Shown piece after piece: positions 40,433-49,649 of a stretch of 64,000 nucleotides of DNA (position 1 is its first letter; the number at the start of each line of letters is the position of its first letter). The notes under the pieces are model-generated. The model had not been told where the DNA came from. It did not search any database and was given only the letters and a program-made list of their open reading frames with translations. Source of the DNA: Pseudomonadota bacterium (lineage in GTDB: Bacteria; Pseudomonadota; Alphaproteobacteria; Rhodobacterales; Rhodobacteraceae). The DNA is taken from assembly GCA_038533575.1 (NCBI GenBank), contig JBCAYL010000002.1, forward strand, positions 372,001 through 436,000. Reading direction: 5' to 3'. The translations under genes and the position numbers were made by a program.

Positions 40433-41148
40433 TCGAGTGGCGCGATGAGGGCCTGCTCCTCACCGTGCGCCCCCATGGCGAGGGCTCCGCGATCATCCAT
40501 GTCCTCACCGCCCAGCATGGCCGCACGCCCGGCGTCGTGCGCGGCGGCGCGAGCCGCAAGATGGCGCCCCTCCTCCAGCCCGGCGCGCAGCTCGACGTGA
40601 CATGGAAGGCGCGCCTCGAAGACCATCTGGGCGCCTACAGCGTGGAGCCCATCCGGTCCCGCGCCGCGGGTCTCATGGGCGACGCGATGGCGCTCGCGGG
40701 GCTCCAATCGGCCACGGCGCTCGCGGCGCTCCTGCTGCCGGAACGGGAAGCCGCGCCCGAGGCCTATGCGCGGACGACGGAGCTCCTCGATCTCATGGCG
40801 GTGACGGACGCCTGGCCACTCGCGTACCTGCGCTGGGAGCTCGGTCTGCTCGAGCTCATGGGCTACGGCCTCGATCTCGCCCGTTGCGCCGTCTCGGGCG
40901 CCACGGAGGGCCTCGCCCATGTCTCGCCTAAGACTGGCCGCGCCGTGGCGGCCGGGGCCGCGGGGGACTGGGCTCCCCGGCTCCTGCCGCTGCCCGCGCC
41001 CTTGAAGCCGGGCGGCGACGGCTCTGATGCGGAGATCGCCGAGGCTCTGGGCACGACCGGTTTCTTTCTCGACAAGGCGTTGGGGCAGGGGGAACTGCCG
41101 GCGGCGCGGCAACGCCTGCGCGCGGCGCTTGAGCGATCAGGAGGCTGA
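40429..41148 (+). CDS. recO: DNA repair protein RecO
   Basis: Recombination mediator (239 aa) that works with RecR to load RecA. N-terminal OB-fold block is MIEWRDEGLLLTVRPHGEGS and HGRTPGVVRGGASRK; the central helical part carries AYLRWELGLLELMGYGLDL. The usual cysteine zinc site is reduced to one clear Cys (ARCAVSG), as in other alphaproteobacteria. ATG overlaps the DUF1491 stop. Converges with the META gene. Confidence 0.92.
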   Translation: MIEWRDEGLLLTVRPHGEGSAIIHVLTAQHGRTPGVVRGGASRKMAPLLQPGAQLDVTWKARLEDHLGAYSVEPIRSRAAGLMGDAMALAGLQSATALAALLLPEREAAPEAYARTTELLDLMAVTDAWPLAYLRWELGLLELMGYGLDLARCAVSGATEGLAHVSPKTGRAVAAGAAGDWAPRLLPLPAPLKPGGDGSDAEIAEALGTTGFFLDKALGQGELPAARQRLRAALERSGG

Positions 41149-41563
41149 GCCGCCCGCCGCTCTGCCCGCGGCACGAAAGACCATCTCGCGCCCGTCCTCG
41201 CCGGAGAGAAGGAGAACGTCGCCGCTCACCTCCGCGATGGCCATGGCGCTCAGCGCCTCGAAGAACCGCGTTTCCGCGGCAAGCTCCGGGCAGGCGCGGC
41301 GCGTGGCGGCGAGGGGGGCCGATCTCGATCCAGGGATAGGGCGCGCTTTGCGTCGCGTTGAAGGCGTTGCAGGGGCCGCGCCCGGTGACCCGGCCGGCAT
41401 CCGGGAAGGAGAGCGTGGCCTCGGCCGTCCACGGCGCGCCGTCGAGCTCCACCAGATGCCATGTCTCGGACGGGTCGAGAAATCCCGAGATCGTCTCATC
41501 GGGCCCGCATGCTGCGAGGATCGGCAGGGTCAGGAGCGGCAATAGGGCCCGCGTGAGGCTCAT
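41137..41563 (-). pseudogene. META-domain lipoprotein gene with a frameshift
   Basis: The first frame (start at 41563) gives a lipoprotein signal (LPLLTLPILAACG, lipobox Cys) and half a META/HslJ-like domain (WHLVELDGAPWTAEATLSFP, GRGPCNAFNA). Coding then continues one frame over as LAATRRACPELAAETRFFEALSA to a stop at 41137. The break is at a run of six Gs near 41313-41318 (plus strand); five would restore one frame of about 141 codons. It is either a young pseudogene or a sequencing error. The start overlaps the SDR stop by 4 nt. Confidence 0.75.
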
Positions 41564-42555
41564 CCCTTGGCGTCCACCACGAACCGCGCGGAGGCGAGAA
41601 GGGCCTCCCGCCCCGAGATCGGCGTGGCCCCGTAGAGCGCGCGCGCCTCACTGTCATCCGTCGGGGTCCGAACTCCCATGGAGGGCAACACGCCCCGCAC
41701 CGCCGGGTCAAAGAGCGCAATGAGGCGCAGCAGCCATTTCGGCGCGACGGTGGTGGCGATCTTCTTCTGCGGGTAGGTCTCCTTGAGGAGCTGCGCCATC
41801 TCCGGCATCGACCACGTGCTCTCGGCGGCGATGATGCGCTTGCCGATGGTGGCGTCCTTGGTCAGCGCATCGACGTGATAGCGGCTCACATCGGCGACAT
41901 CGACCACCGGGAAGGAGATGTCGGGCACGGCCGGATCCTTGCCCGCGAGAATGCGCTCCACGAGCTGGAGCGAAGTCCCGTAGGCGCTGTCCATCGGGCG
42001 GCCCGCCACGAGGCCGGGATTGATGACCGTCATCCGCATCTCCGGATGCTTTCCCACGAACTCCCAGGCTGCGCGTTCGGCGAGGGTCTTTGACTTCACG
42101 TAGGCCGAGGCCGCGGGATGATCGATCTCCGTCCAGTCTGCGGCGTTGTAGCGATGGCCGCTCGGGCGCTTGGCATAGACGACGGCGGCGGTGGAGGAGG
42201 TGAGGATGAAGCGCGTCACGCCGGCGGCCTGCGCGGCTTTCAGTGCGCGTAGCGTGCCGTGCACGGCCGGGCGGATGAGATCATGCTCGTTCTTGGGCTG
42301 CGCCATGGGAAAGGGCGAGGCCGTGTGGATCACAGCATCGACGCCCACCATGGCCTCGGGCCAGCCGTCATCGGCGGAGAGGTCCAGCGTGACGAAGCTC
42401 AGCCTGTCCTGCACGTCATCGCCGCCCACGGCGGCCCGCACCTCGGCCTGCCTGCCGGGGCTGCGGAGAGACCCGCGTACGGTGTGCCCGGCTGCGAGAA
42501 GATCATGCGCGATTCGCTTGGCAATGAAACCGGTAATGCCAGTCAGAAGGATCAT
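41560..42555 (-). CDS. NAD(P)-dependent extended SDR (dihydroflavonol reductase-like)
   Basis: A 331-aa extended short-chain dehydrogenase. Nucleotide-binding GITGFIAKRIA, active-site SST (LTSSTAAVVY) and YVKSK (Tyr and Lys) are all in place. Overall it looks like the dihydroflavonol-4-reductase/cinnamoyl-CoA reductase group, but in bacteria the substrate is usually unknown. Upstream lies a 332-nt gene-free stretch. Confidence 0.86.
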   Translation of the reverse strand: MILLTGITGFIAKRIAHDLLAAGHTVRGSLRSPGRQAEVRAAVGGDDVQDRLSFVTLDLSADDGWPEAMVGVDAVIHTASPFPMAQPKNEHDLIRPAVHGTLRALKAAQAAGVTRFILTSSTAAVVYAKRPSGHRYNAADWTEIDHPAASAYVKSKTLAERAAWEFVGKHPEMRMTVINPGLVAGRPMDSAYGTSLQLVERILAGKDPAVPDISFPVVDVADVSRYHVDALTKDATIGKRIIAAESTWSMPEMAQLLKETYPQKKIATTVAPKWLLRLIALFDPAVRGVLPSMGVRTPTDDSEARALYGATPISGREALLASARFVVDAKG

Positions 42556-42714
42556 GCGACGTCACCCCTGCGCGTTCCCTTTGCAGAGGCCACCCATGCG
42601 CCTCCACCCCGACTCAACCTAAGAGATAGGAGGGCGGGGCGGAAAGTATGATTTGGTGAGAATTCCTCAAAACATGTTGAGAAAGCCTCATTTTCGCTCG
42701 AAGTGGCGCAACGT

Positions 42715-42750
42715 CATGGGCCCCATGGGCCCCATGGGCCCCATGGGCCA
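42715..42750. repeat. 9-bp tandem repeat in a 332-nt gene-free stretch
   Basis: CATGGGCCC is repeated three times in a row with a fourth unit ending in A. Each unit is partly self-complementary. It lies in the gap 42556-42887. The same gap has nested inverted repeats near 42778-42830: outer arms GACGGTGAG and CTCACCGTC, inner hairpin TGAGGCCT/AGGCCCTCA. I see no convincing gene in it; the inner hairpin could help end the mcd transcript but lacks a T-run. Confidence 0.65.
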
Positions 42751-42887
42751 CGGAGGCCTCGTACGGCGCGCGAGTGACGGTGAGAGCCCTCTGAAGGCGG
42801 CACGGCTGAGGCCTTGTCAGGCCCTCACCGTCCGCGCTGCTGAACGCAAGGCCCCTTCAGAACCCGACGCAATCCTCGTCGACCCGC

Positions 42888-44567
42888 TCAGGCGAGCAGG
42901 CGGCGGGCAATGACCTGTGCCTGGATCTCTGCCGCACCTTCAAAGATGTTGAGGATCCGCGCGTCGCAGAGGATGCGGCTGATCTTGTATTCCAGCGCAA
43001 AGCCGTTGCCGCCATGGATCTGCAGCGCATTGTCGGAGGCCGCCCAGGCCACGCGGGCACCGAGCAGCTTGGCCATGCCAGCCTCGAGGTCACAGCGGCG
43101 GCCTTCGTCCTTCTCCACGGCGGAGAAATAGGTGAGCTGCCGCGCGACCATGATCTCCACCGCCATCATGGCGAGCTTCGAGGCCACGCGCGGGAATTCG
43201 ATGATCGACTTCCCGAAGGCCTGCCGGTCGAGGGCGTATTTCATCCCTTCGTCGAGCGCCGATTGCGCCACGCCCACCGCGCGGGCGGCGGTCTGGATGC
43301 GGGCGCTCTCGAAGGTCTCCATGAGCTGCTTGAAGCCCTTGCCCTCCTCGCCGCCGAGGAGGTTCTCGCCCTTCACTTTGAAATCATCGAAGTTGAGCGT
43401 GTATTCCTTCATGCCGCGGTAACCCAGCACCTCGATCTCTCCGCCGGAGATGCCGGGATCCTGCCAGGGCTCTGCGTCCGTGCCGGGCGTCTTTTCAGCG
43501 AGGAACATGGAGAGGCCGCGATAGTCGGTCGTGTCGGGCACGGTGCGCGCGAGCACGGTCATCACGTGCGTGCGCGAGGCGTGGGTGATCCACGTCTTGT
43601 TGCCGTTGAGGATCCAGTCGCCGTTGTCGTCCTTCTTGGCGCGGGTCTTGAGCGCGCCGAGGTCGGAGCCGGTATTGGGCTCGGTGAAGACGGCCGTGGG
43701 CAGGATTTCCGCCGAGGCGAGGCCCGGCAGCCACTTTTCCTTCTGCTCTTCCGTGCCGCCGCAGAGGATCAGCTCGGCGGCGATCTCGGAGCGCGTCGCG
43801 AGCGAGCCCACGCCGATATAGCCGCGGGAGAGCTCCTCGGAGACGACGCACATGGAGGCCTTGGAAAGACCGAGCCCGCCGTGCTCCTCCGGGATGGTGA
43901 GGCCGAAGACGCCCATTTCCGCGAGCTCCTCGATCGTCTCCATCGGGATGAGTTCGTCCTTCAGGTGCCATTCATGGGCGAAGGGCTCCACGCGGTCGAT
44001 GGAGTAGCGGCGGAACTGCTCGCGGATCATTTCGAGCTCTTCATCGAGGCCGGAGCGGCCCACGATCGTATTCTGCTGCTCCTGCATGAGCGCCACGAGG
44101 CGAAGGCGCGCGGCCTGCGTGTTGCCCGCATTGCAGAGCGTCATGACCGCCGGCGCCATGAGCGCGCGCTGGTCTTCCTGGCTGAGGCCGATGTCTTGCA
44201 GGCGCACGACCTCGCCTTGGTTCATCTGGATGCCGCCGTAGATCTGCCAGAGGTATTCCCCGAAGGCGATCTGGTGTATGAGCTGCTCCATCTCGCCGAA
44301 CTGGCCCTCAGCGTCGAGCTTCTCGGCCCAGGCCTGCATCTGCGCGAGGCTTTCGGCGTAGGTGGCCAGCCATGCAAGGCCATGGGCGGCGGTCTGGTGC
44401 GCATCGACGAGCGCGCCGGAGACGCGGCCCTCTTCTGTCACCATGCTGCGCAGCGCGTCCTTGGCGGCGGAGGTCACGGCCTGGACCGGGCCCATGGCAT
44501 CGCGCGTCAGTCCCAGCAGGTCCGCCAGGATGGGCGTCTCGATCTGGATTTGTCCGTCATGGGCCAT
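42888..44567 (-). CDS. mcd: Acyl-CoA dehydrogenase, probably (2S)-methylsuccinyl-CoA dehydrogenase
   Basis: FAD enzyme (559 aa) with a standard acyl-CoA dehydrogenase core from about residue 180 (GVFGLTIPEEHGGLGLSK, AVFTEPNTGSDLGALKT, LQIHGGNGFALEY, the last near the end). An N-terminal helical extension of about 170 residues precedes it. That extension and the length match Mcd of the ethylmalonyl-CoA pathway, which oxidises methylsuccinyl-CoA to mesaconyl-CoA. The start (MAHDGQIQIETP) has GGAGG upstream. A generic long acyl-CoA dehydrogenase is the alternative. Confidence 0.85.
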   Translation of the reverse strand: MAHDGQIQIETPILADLLGLTRDAMGPVQAVTSAAKDALRSMVTEEGRVSGALVDAHQTAAHGLAWLATYAESLAQMQAWAEKLDAEGQFGEMEQLIHQIAFGEYLWQIYGGIQMNQGEVVRLQDIGLSQEDQRALMAPAVMTLCNAGNTQAARLRLVALMQEQQNTIVGRSGLDEELEMIREQFRRYSIDRVEPFAHEWHLKDELIPMETIEELAEMGVFGLTIPEEHGGLGLSKASMCVVSEELSRGYIGVGSLATRSEIAAELILCGGTEEQKEKWLPGLASAEILPTAVFTEPNTGSDLGALKTRAKKDDNGDWILNGNKTWITHASRTHVMTVLARTVPDTTDYRGLSMFLAEKTPGTDAEPWQDPGISGGEIEVLGYRGMKEYTLNFDDFKVKGENLLGGEEGKGFKQLMETFESARIQTAARAVGVAQSALDEGMKYALDRQAFGKSIIEFPRVASKLAMMAVEIMVARQLTYFSAVEKDEGRRCDLEAGMAKLLGARVAWAASDNALQIHGGNGFALEYKISRILCDARILNIFEGAAEIQAQVIARRLLA

Positions 44568-44712
44568 GGGATCCTCCGTTTCAGCTCTGCCGTGAGCTAG
44601 TGTGTTTGCAGGTGCAGCGCAACAATAATTCGCCAGTTTATTTACAAGCGCATGAAAGTGTCGCGGCCGATTTCGGCTGCGGCGGCGCGCCGGGCGGCGT
44701 AGACCCCTTTCT

Positions 44713-45474
44713 ATGCTGGATACCGTCACGATCCTACCGCTTCTTCTCGCGGCCTTCACGGTCGCCTTCGCCGCGGGCGTCATCAAGGGCATCGTGGGCT
44801 TTGCCATGCCCATGGTGCTGATCTCGGGCCTCTCGACCTTCATGCCGCCCGAACAGGCGCTGGCCGGGCTCATCCTGCCCACGCTGGTGACGAACGGGCT
44901 CCAGGCGCTGCGGCAGGGCCCGCGCGCCGCCTGGGCCTCGATCCGGCGCTTCCGGCTCTTTCTCGCGGTCGGCGCCGTGGCCCTCATCGCGGCCTCGCAG
45001 CTCGTGCTCGTCATTCCCCAGAAGGTGTTCCTCCTCGGCCTCGGCATCCCCGTGACGCTGTATGCCCTTGCCACGCTCGCGGGCGTGCCGATGACGCTGA
45101 GCGCGCGAAGCAAGGCAGTGTCGGTGGGCATGGGCGCCTTCGCGGGCGCCGTGGGCGGGCTCTCCGGCGTCTGGGGGCCCATGACCGTGGCCTACCTAAC
45201 AGCCTACGACCTCCCCAAGGCAGAGCAGATGCGCGTGCAAGGGGTGATCTACGGCCTCGGGGCAGTGCTGCTTGTGGGGGCGCACACGGCCTCGGGTGTC
45301 TTCAACGCGCAAAGCGCGCAATTCTCCGCGCTCCTCGTGGTGCCCGCCGTGGCGGGTCTTGCCGTGGGCTTCGCGATCCAGGACCGGATGGACCAGCGCC
45401 GCTTCAAGCAGGCCACGCTGCTGGTTTTGACGGTGGCGGGGCTCAACCTCATTCGCCGCGGCCTTCTCGGCTGA
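44713..45474 (+). CDS. TauE/SafE-family membrane transporter
   Basis: A 253-aa protein with about eight hydrophobic segments. The first segment ends in the family-like AAGVIKGIVGFAMPMVL, and the second half has AGAVGGLSGVWGPMTVAYL, giving the two-repeat layout of TauE/SafE. Members are anion exporters, e.g. sulfite or sulfoacetate. Monocistronic, divergent from mcd. The next 271 nt hold only a hairpin. Confidence 0.85.
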   Translation: MLDTVTILPLLLAAFTVAFAAGVIKGIVGFAMPMVLISGLSTFMPPEQALAGLILPTLVTNGLQALRQGPRAAWASIRRFRLFLAVGAVALIAASQLVLVIPQKVFLLGLGIPVTLYALATLAGVPMTLSARSKAVSVGMGAFAGAVGGLSGVWGPMTVAYLTAYDLPKAEQMRVQGVIYGLGAVLLVGAHTASGVFNAQSAQFSALLVVPAVAGLAVGFAIQDRMDQRRFKQATLLVLTVAGLNLIRRGLLG

Positions 45475-45682
45475 GCGACGCCGCGGCGCGGACTGCTGCA
45501 TCCGCGAGGCGGGCTTACGAGCTAGTGGCAGAGGGCTTATTTGTGCGGAATTTCCCGTGTGGCTGCTCTGTCGCGGGCCTCACGCAAATGAGGGACGAGG
45601 CCGGGGCGTTCCGCCTTTTTGAAATGGTCAGTGGACAAGGCCGTGCCGCGCCGTCTTACTGATGGCGCGGTCTGGCGTAATT

Positions 45683-45712
45683 AAAGGCGTCCTGTGAGCG
45701 ACAGGTGCCTTT
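45683..45712. repeat. Hairpin upstream of the DUF4386 gene
   Basis: Arms AAAGGC.TCCTGT and ACAGG.GCCTTT around GAGCG, near-perfect with one mismatch and one bulge. It stands 33 nt before the DUF4386 start, so a leader hairpin, operator or terminator for upstream transcription are all possible. Confidence 0.45.
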
Positions 45713-45745
45713 GGTTCCATACGAACGAGTCGAGGGGGCTTTGCG

Positions 45746-46387
45746 ATGCCGCAACTTGGAAAGATCGGCGGCTTGGCCGCCCTTTACCTCGGGCTGGCCT
45801 ACGCGGCCGGGATCGGGATCTTCCTCGTGGTTCTCGATCTGCCGAGCATCACCACGACCGAAGGGAAGCTCGAGCTCATCGCCGCCAACGCACGCCTCTA
45901 CCACCTCATGCATCTGGCGATCTACGTTGTCTTCGGCGTCGCCCTTACGGCGTTTGTTCTTGCTTTGCAGGAGACCCTGAAGAGCGCGGCCCCGGCCTCC
46001 GTTCGCGTCGCGGCCGTGCTCGGGTTCATCTGGGCCGGGCTCCTGATCGCCAGCGGGATGGTCACGATCGCGGGGATCGCCCCCGCGCTTGAGCTCTTTG
46101 AAACCGACCCCGGCGCGGCGGCGCTCTATTGGTCCGGTATCGAGACGGTCGCGGACGGGATCGGCCTCGGCCAAGGAGAGATCCTCGGCGGCTTGATGAC
46201 CCTGATCTTCTCGATCGCGGCCCTGCGCGGCGGCATCTTCCCGAAGATCCTGAACTATCTCGGGATCGTGGTCGGGGTAGCGGGGACGATCTCGGTCGTT
46301 CCCGGACTGCACGACATGGCAGCCCTCTTCGGGATCACCCAGCTCGTCTGGTTTCTCTGGTTGGGCGTAGTCCTCCTACGCCGCTGA
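45746..46387 (+). CDS. DUF4386-like membrane protein
   Basis: A 213-aa protein with six hydrophobic segments. The beginning GKIGGLAALYLGLAYAAGI and the central VLGFIWAGLLIASGMVTIAG resemble DUF4386. No catalytic motif or signal peptide is clear. Monocistronic; the function of the family is unknown. It faces the low-G+C gene pair downstream, with 120 nt between the stops. Confidence 0.75.
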   Translation: MPQLGKIGGLAALYLGLAYAAGIGIFLVVLDLPSITTTEGKLELIAANARLYHLMHLAIYVVFGVALTAFVLALQETLKSAAPASVRVAAVLGFIWAGLLIASGMVTIAGIAPALELFETDPGAAALYWSGIETVADGIGLGQGEILGGLMTLIFSIAALRGGIFPKILNYLGIVVGVAGTISVVPGLHDMAALFGITQLVWFLWLGVVLLRR

Positions 46388-46507
46388 CAGAGCACTTGAG
46401 TTGGCCGAACACCGTCAACCCGCGCCTATGTCGCCACGCGCGACGATGGGTTGGTGTCGCCACAGTAGGATTGTCGCCTTGTCGAGGGCCCAAGCCTTGC
46501 CGAAAAG

Positions 46508-46846
46508 CTACTTCGCAAACAATGAACGAAGCGGCGCGGAAGCCCATCCATAGGCCTTGAAGATCAGCTCAAGGATTTCGCCGCTCTTCTCAATGAACCC
46601 CGGTTTCTGGCTCTCATCGTGCAGCTTTTTCACCTTCGCCTTAAGCTCTTCAATCTCCGCTTCGGAAACCTTTGCGTCCTTCGCAGACTCTTCGAGATGC
46701 TGCACAAAGCTGACCCACGCAGCGTCTGACTCTGTCACCTTTGTTGAAGCGTCAGATACGATCTTGTTTCTGTCGCCTTGCGTCGCTGAGCCTACGGCGA
46801 CCGAACCCGAAGTGACGTTGATGTTCATCTCAGTTTTCTTGGTCAT
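46508..46846 (-). CDS. Small helical protein with N-terminal NINxxxGxVxxGSxxQG motif
   Basis: A 112-aa product. Its N-terminus (MTKKTEMNINVTSGSVAVGS, then ATQGDRNKI) is rich in Asn, Gly, Ser and Val. The rest is a charged, probably helical or coiled-coil segment (ESAKDAKVSEAEIEELKAKVKK) and an amphipathic end. The same motif ends the protein of the gene directly upstream. Its ATG overlaps that gene's stop (TGATG). Base composition is lower in G+C than the flanks, suggesting horizontal gain. I recognise no family; the motif resembles short self-association motifs shared by adjacent genes, which is inference. Confidence 0.78.
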   Translation of the reverse strand: MTKKTEMNINVTSGSVAVGSATQGDRNKIVSDASTKVTESDAAWVSFVQHLEESAKDAKVSEAEIEELKAKVKKLHDESQKPGFIEKSGEILELIFKAYGWASAPLRSLFAK

Positions 46847-47760
46847 CAGGCTGCTCCACTCGCTTGGCCGCGTACACGGTTCATTGCACCCTGAACCACG
46901 CTGCCCATGCTGACTTTTCCACCAGAGATGTTGATGTTCATGATCTGCGCTTTCTGCTCTCGCAGGGTGCTTGTATCGATCCCGGCTGCGTCCAATTCGT
47001 CAGCCACTGTGTCAAACACGGTTTCATGCGCCCATCGTAGGCGCGTATAGACGTCCATTTCCTGGTAGTCGCTGCGATAAGGGGTGAAGAGAAATCGCGC
47101 TGGGAAGGATTTGTTGCGGAGCCAGTAAATCGGCCAGAGAAATACGGCGACGGGCGCCACCGCAAGAAAGACAAGTTTTCGGTTCTTTGTGATCGGTCCT
47201 TTTTCGAACAGCCACCAGCGGACGGAGTGCATGTCTCCGATCTGTTGAGTTCTGATGATCAGGCTGGGTTCTGACACGCGTGTGGTGGACGAGACGCTGA
47301 TGAGATTAAACGCGCGGGGATCGTTTACCCTGAGGTTTCGGTCGCGGTCGGTTATGACAAGCGTGTTGGTATTGGAGCCAAGTCCTTTCGCCTGCATCGC
47401 GTTGCCGATGGCGTCGACAAGTCTGCTGCTGATGTCACTGTCATGACTGAAGGCATGTTCGAACGTTCCGCGTGCAATGCCGAGGTAGTTGAAAGCATCC
47501 ATCCGGCGGAAGTTGAACTTGCCGGAGCCGGCGGCATTTTCGATCCTGCGTAGCGCTGAATATGAAAAGGCGATGCTCCCTAACACCCAGATGGCGGGAA
47601 GTCCGTATATCAACAACAGATCGAGGCCGCTGAAAGAGTTCCAGAGGGATCGGTAGTACACCTCGAGATAATATGATTGCCCGATCGAGAAGTAGAGAAG
47701 ACCGACAATGAGCAAGAGAATAAGGCTCACCCGGTCTTTGAGGATGTCCTCATTATTCAT
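46846..47760 (-). CDS. Three-helix membrane protein with C-terminal NINxSGGxVxxGSxxQG motif
   Basis: A 304-aa protein of unknown family. Two hydrophobic segments lie near residues 11-30 and 42-66, and a third after residue 185 (LVFLAVAPVAVFLWPIYWL). Between them is a soluble domain of about 100 residues (TLVITDRDRNLRVNDPRAF, VSEPSLIIRTQQIG). The C-terminus ends with MNINISGGKVSMGSVVQG, matching the start of the next gene product. ATG at 47760 with AGGTG is favoured; an ATG 7 codons earlier is possible. G+C content is visibly lower than in the flanks. Likely an accessory gene. Confidence 0.78.
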   Translation of the reverse strand: MNNEDILKDRVSLILLLIVGLLYFSIGQSYYLEVYYRSLWNSFSGLDLLLIYGLPAIWVLGSIAFSYSALRRIENAAGSGKFNFRRMDAFNYLGIARGTFEHAFSHDSDISSRLVDAIGNAMQAKGLGSNTNTLVITDRDRNLRVNDPRAFNLISVSSTTRVSEPSLIIRTQQIGDMHSVRWWLFEKGPITKNRKLVFLAVAPVAVFLWPIYWLRNKSFPARFLFTPYRSDYQEMDVYTRLRWAHETVFDTVADELDAAGIDTSTLREQKAQIMNINISGGKVSMGSVVQGAMNRVRGQASGAA

Positions 47761-47972
47761 GGCGGCACCTGCAAATGACATTCTGAAATGCAGAAATGGT
47801 CGTCGAAAATGACGGCGCGCGCAACCTTGCCGTGTTCCGGCGCTCAATCTAGGCGTGAAACCCCCGCAAACACTGCTGTATATTCTGCCAAGCGCCCTAA
47901 AATGTGGCGTGTGCGCGGGTGGTAAGGCGTCGTGGTGCAATGGGCCGACGCCGCGTCGACCCGTTTAAGGGC

Positions 47973-49571
47973 TCACCCGATCGCCACCGCTTTCACGTCG
48001 TCGTCGATATGGGGCAGGTATTGCTCGAAGTTGTCGGAGAACATCTGCACGAGCTTTTCGGCCTGCTTATCGTAGGCCGTGCCGTCGTCCCAGGTGCGGC
48101 GGGGGGTAAGGAGGAGGTCGGCGACGCCGGGCACGCTCACCGGCACCTCGAAGCCGAAATTCTCGTCCTTGCGGAATTGACCGTTGTTCAGCGTCCCGTC
48201 GAGCGCCGCCGACAACAGCGCGCGGGTGGCGCGAATGGGCATCCGCGAGCCTTCGCCATAGGCACCACCGGTCCAGCCAGTGTTCACGAGCCAGCAGGTC
48301 GCGCCGTGCTTGGCGATCTTCTCGCGCAGGAGGCGGCCATATTCTTCGGGGCGGCGCGGCATGAAGGGCGCGCCGAAGCAAGTGGAGAAGGTGGGCTCGG
48401 GCTCTGTCACACCGCGCTCGGTTCCGGCGACCTTCGCTGTGAAGCCCGACAGGAAGTGATACATCGCCTGCGCGGGCGTGAGCCGCGCGATGGGAGGCAG
48501 CACGCCGAAGGCGTCGCAGGTGAGCATGATGATGTTCTTCGGGTGCCCGCCGAGCGCCGTGGCCGAGGCATTGGAGATGTAATCGAGCGGGTAGGCGCAG
48601 CGCATGTTGGCGGTCAGGCTGTCATCCTCGAAATCGAGCGCCTTCGTCTCGGGGTCGAAGACCATGTTCTCGATGACGGTGCCGAATTTGCGCGTTGTGG
48701 CATAGATCTCGGGCTCGGCTTCCGCGCTGAGCTTGATCGTCTTGGCGTAGCAGCCGCCCTCGAAGTTGAACGTGCCGCGCTCGGACCAGCCGTGCTCGTC
48801 ATCGCCGATGAGCACGCGGTCGGGATCTGCGGAGAGCGTCGTCTTGCCGGTGCCCGAGAGGCCAAAGAAGATGGCCGTGTCGACCGGATTGCCCGGCGCG
48901 TGGTTGGCGGAGCAATGCATCGGCATGATGCCGCGCTCGGGCAGGAGGTAGTTGAGCAGCGTGAAAACGCTCTTCTTGTTCTCGCCCGCGTATTCCGTCC
49001 CCGCGATCAGGATGATCTTGCGTTCGAAATTCATCGTCACGACGGTCTCGCTGCGGCAATCGTGCCGGGCGGGGTCGGCCTTGAAAGAGGGGCAGTTGAT
49101 GACCGTCCAGTCCGCCTCGAACTCGGCGAGCTCCTCGGCATCCGGGCGGCGCAGCATGTGGCGGATGAAAAGCGAGTGCCAGGCGAGCTCGGTGACCATG
49201 CGCACGTCGAGGCGATGCGCGGGATCCGCGCCGCCGAAGAGATCCTGCACGAAGTACTCGCGGCCCGCCATGTGCGCGAGGATGTCTTCATAGAGGGCGT
49301 CGAAGCCTTCGGGGCTCATCTCCGCGTTCTGCTCCCACCAGATATGATCGGCCACGTTCGCGGTGCGCACGATATGCTTGTCCTTGGGCGAGCGACCCGT
49401 GAACTTTCCGGTGGAGACGAGGAGGGTCCCGCCCTGGCCGAGCTCACCCTCGCCGCGCTTGAGCGCGGTTTCGACGAGCGCGGGCTCCGACAGGTTGTAA
49501 TAGACCGCGCCGAGGCCCGTGATCCCTTGCGTTTCGAGGGTGAATGACGGGTTTACGCGGCCTTGTGCCAT
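47973..49571 (-). CDS. pckA: Phosphoenolpyruvate carboxykinase (ATP)
   Basis: First step of gluconeogenesis: oxaloacetate plus ATP to PEP (532 aa). The P-loop is [16 protein letters not shown] and the metal site [27 protein letters not shown] and the oxaloacetate-site region [10 protein letters not shown] are also present. The start [10 protein letters not shown] is preceded by AAAGGAG. Divergent from chvI across 381 nt, an arrangement common in alphaproteobacteria. LacI-type palindromes lie about 80-110 nt upstream. Confidence 0.96.
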   Translation of the reverse strand: MAQGRVNPSFTLETQGITGLGAVYYNLSEPALVETALKRGEGELGQGGTLLVSTGKFTGRSPKDKHIVRTANVADHIWWEQNAEMSPEGFDALYEDILAHMAGREYFVQDLFGGADPAHRLDVRMVTELAWHSLFIRHMLRRPDAEELAEFEADWTVINCPSFKADPARHDCRSETVVTMNFERKIILIAGTEYAGENKKSVFTLLNYLLPERGIMPMHCSANHAPGNPVDTAIFFGLSGTGKTTLSADPDRVLIGDDEHGWSERGTFNFEGGCYAKTIKLSAEAEPEIYATTRKFGTVIENMVFDPETKALDFEDDSLTANMRCAYPLDYISNASATALGGHPKNIIMLTCDAFGVLPPIARLTPAQAMYHFLSGFTAKVAGTERGVTEPEPTFSTCFGAPFMPRRPEEYGRLLREKIAKHGATCWLVNTGWTGGAYGEGSRMPIRATRALLSAALDGTLNNGQFRKDENFGFEVPVSVPGVADLLLTPRRTWDDGTAYDKQAEKLVQMFSDNFEQYLPHIDDDVKAVAIG

Positions 49572-49649
49572 GGATCTCGCGGCTCCTTTGATCTCCAGTG
49601 AGGGCCACGATATAAGGCGGTGGCGCGCAATAATAGTGCGCGCGCAGCA

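Noticed and set aside
42715-42750. Tandem CATGGGCCC units as a CRISPR array
   Set aside because: Units are 9 bp and contiguous with no spacers, and no cas gene is near.
44568-45182. N-terminal extension of the acyl-CoA dehydrogenase frame
   Set aside because: It runs antisense through the TauE/SafE gene; the MAHDGQ start with GGAGG fits the family.
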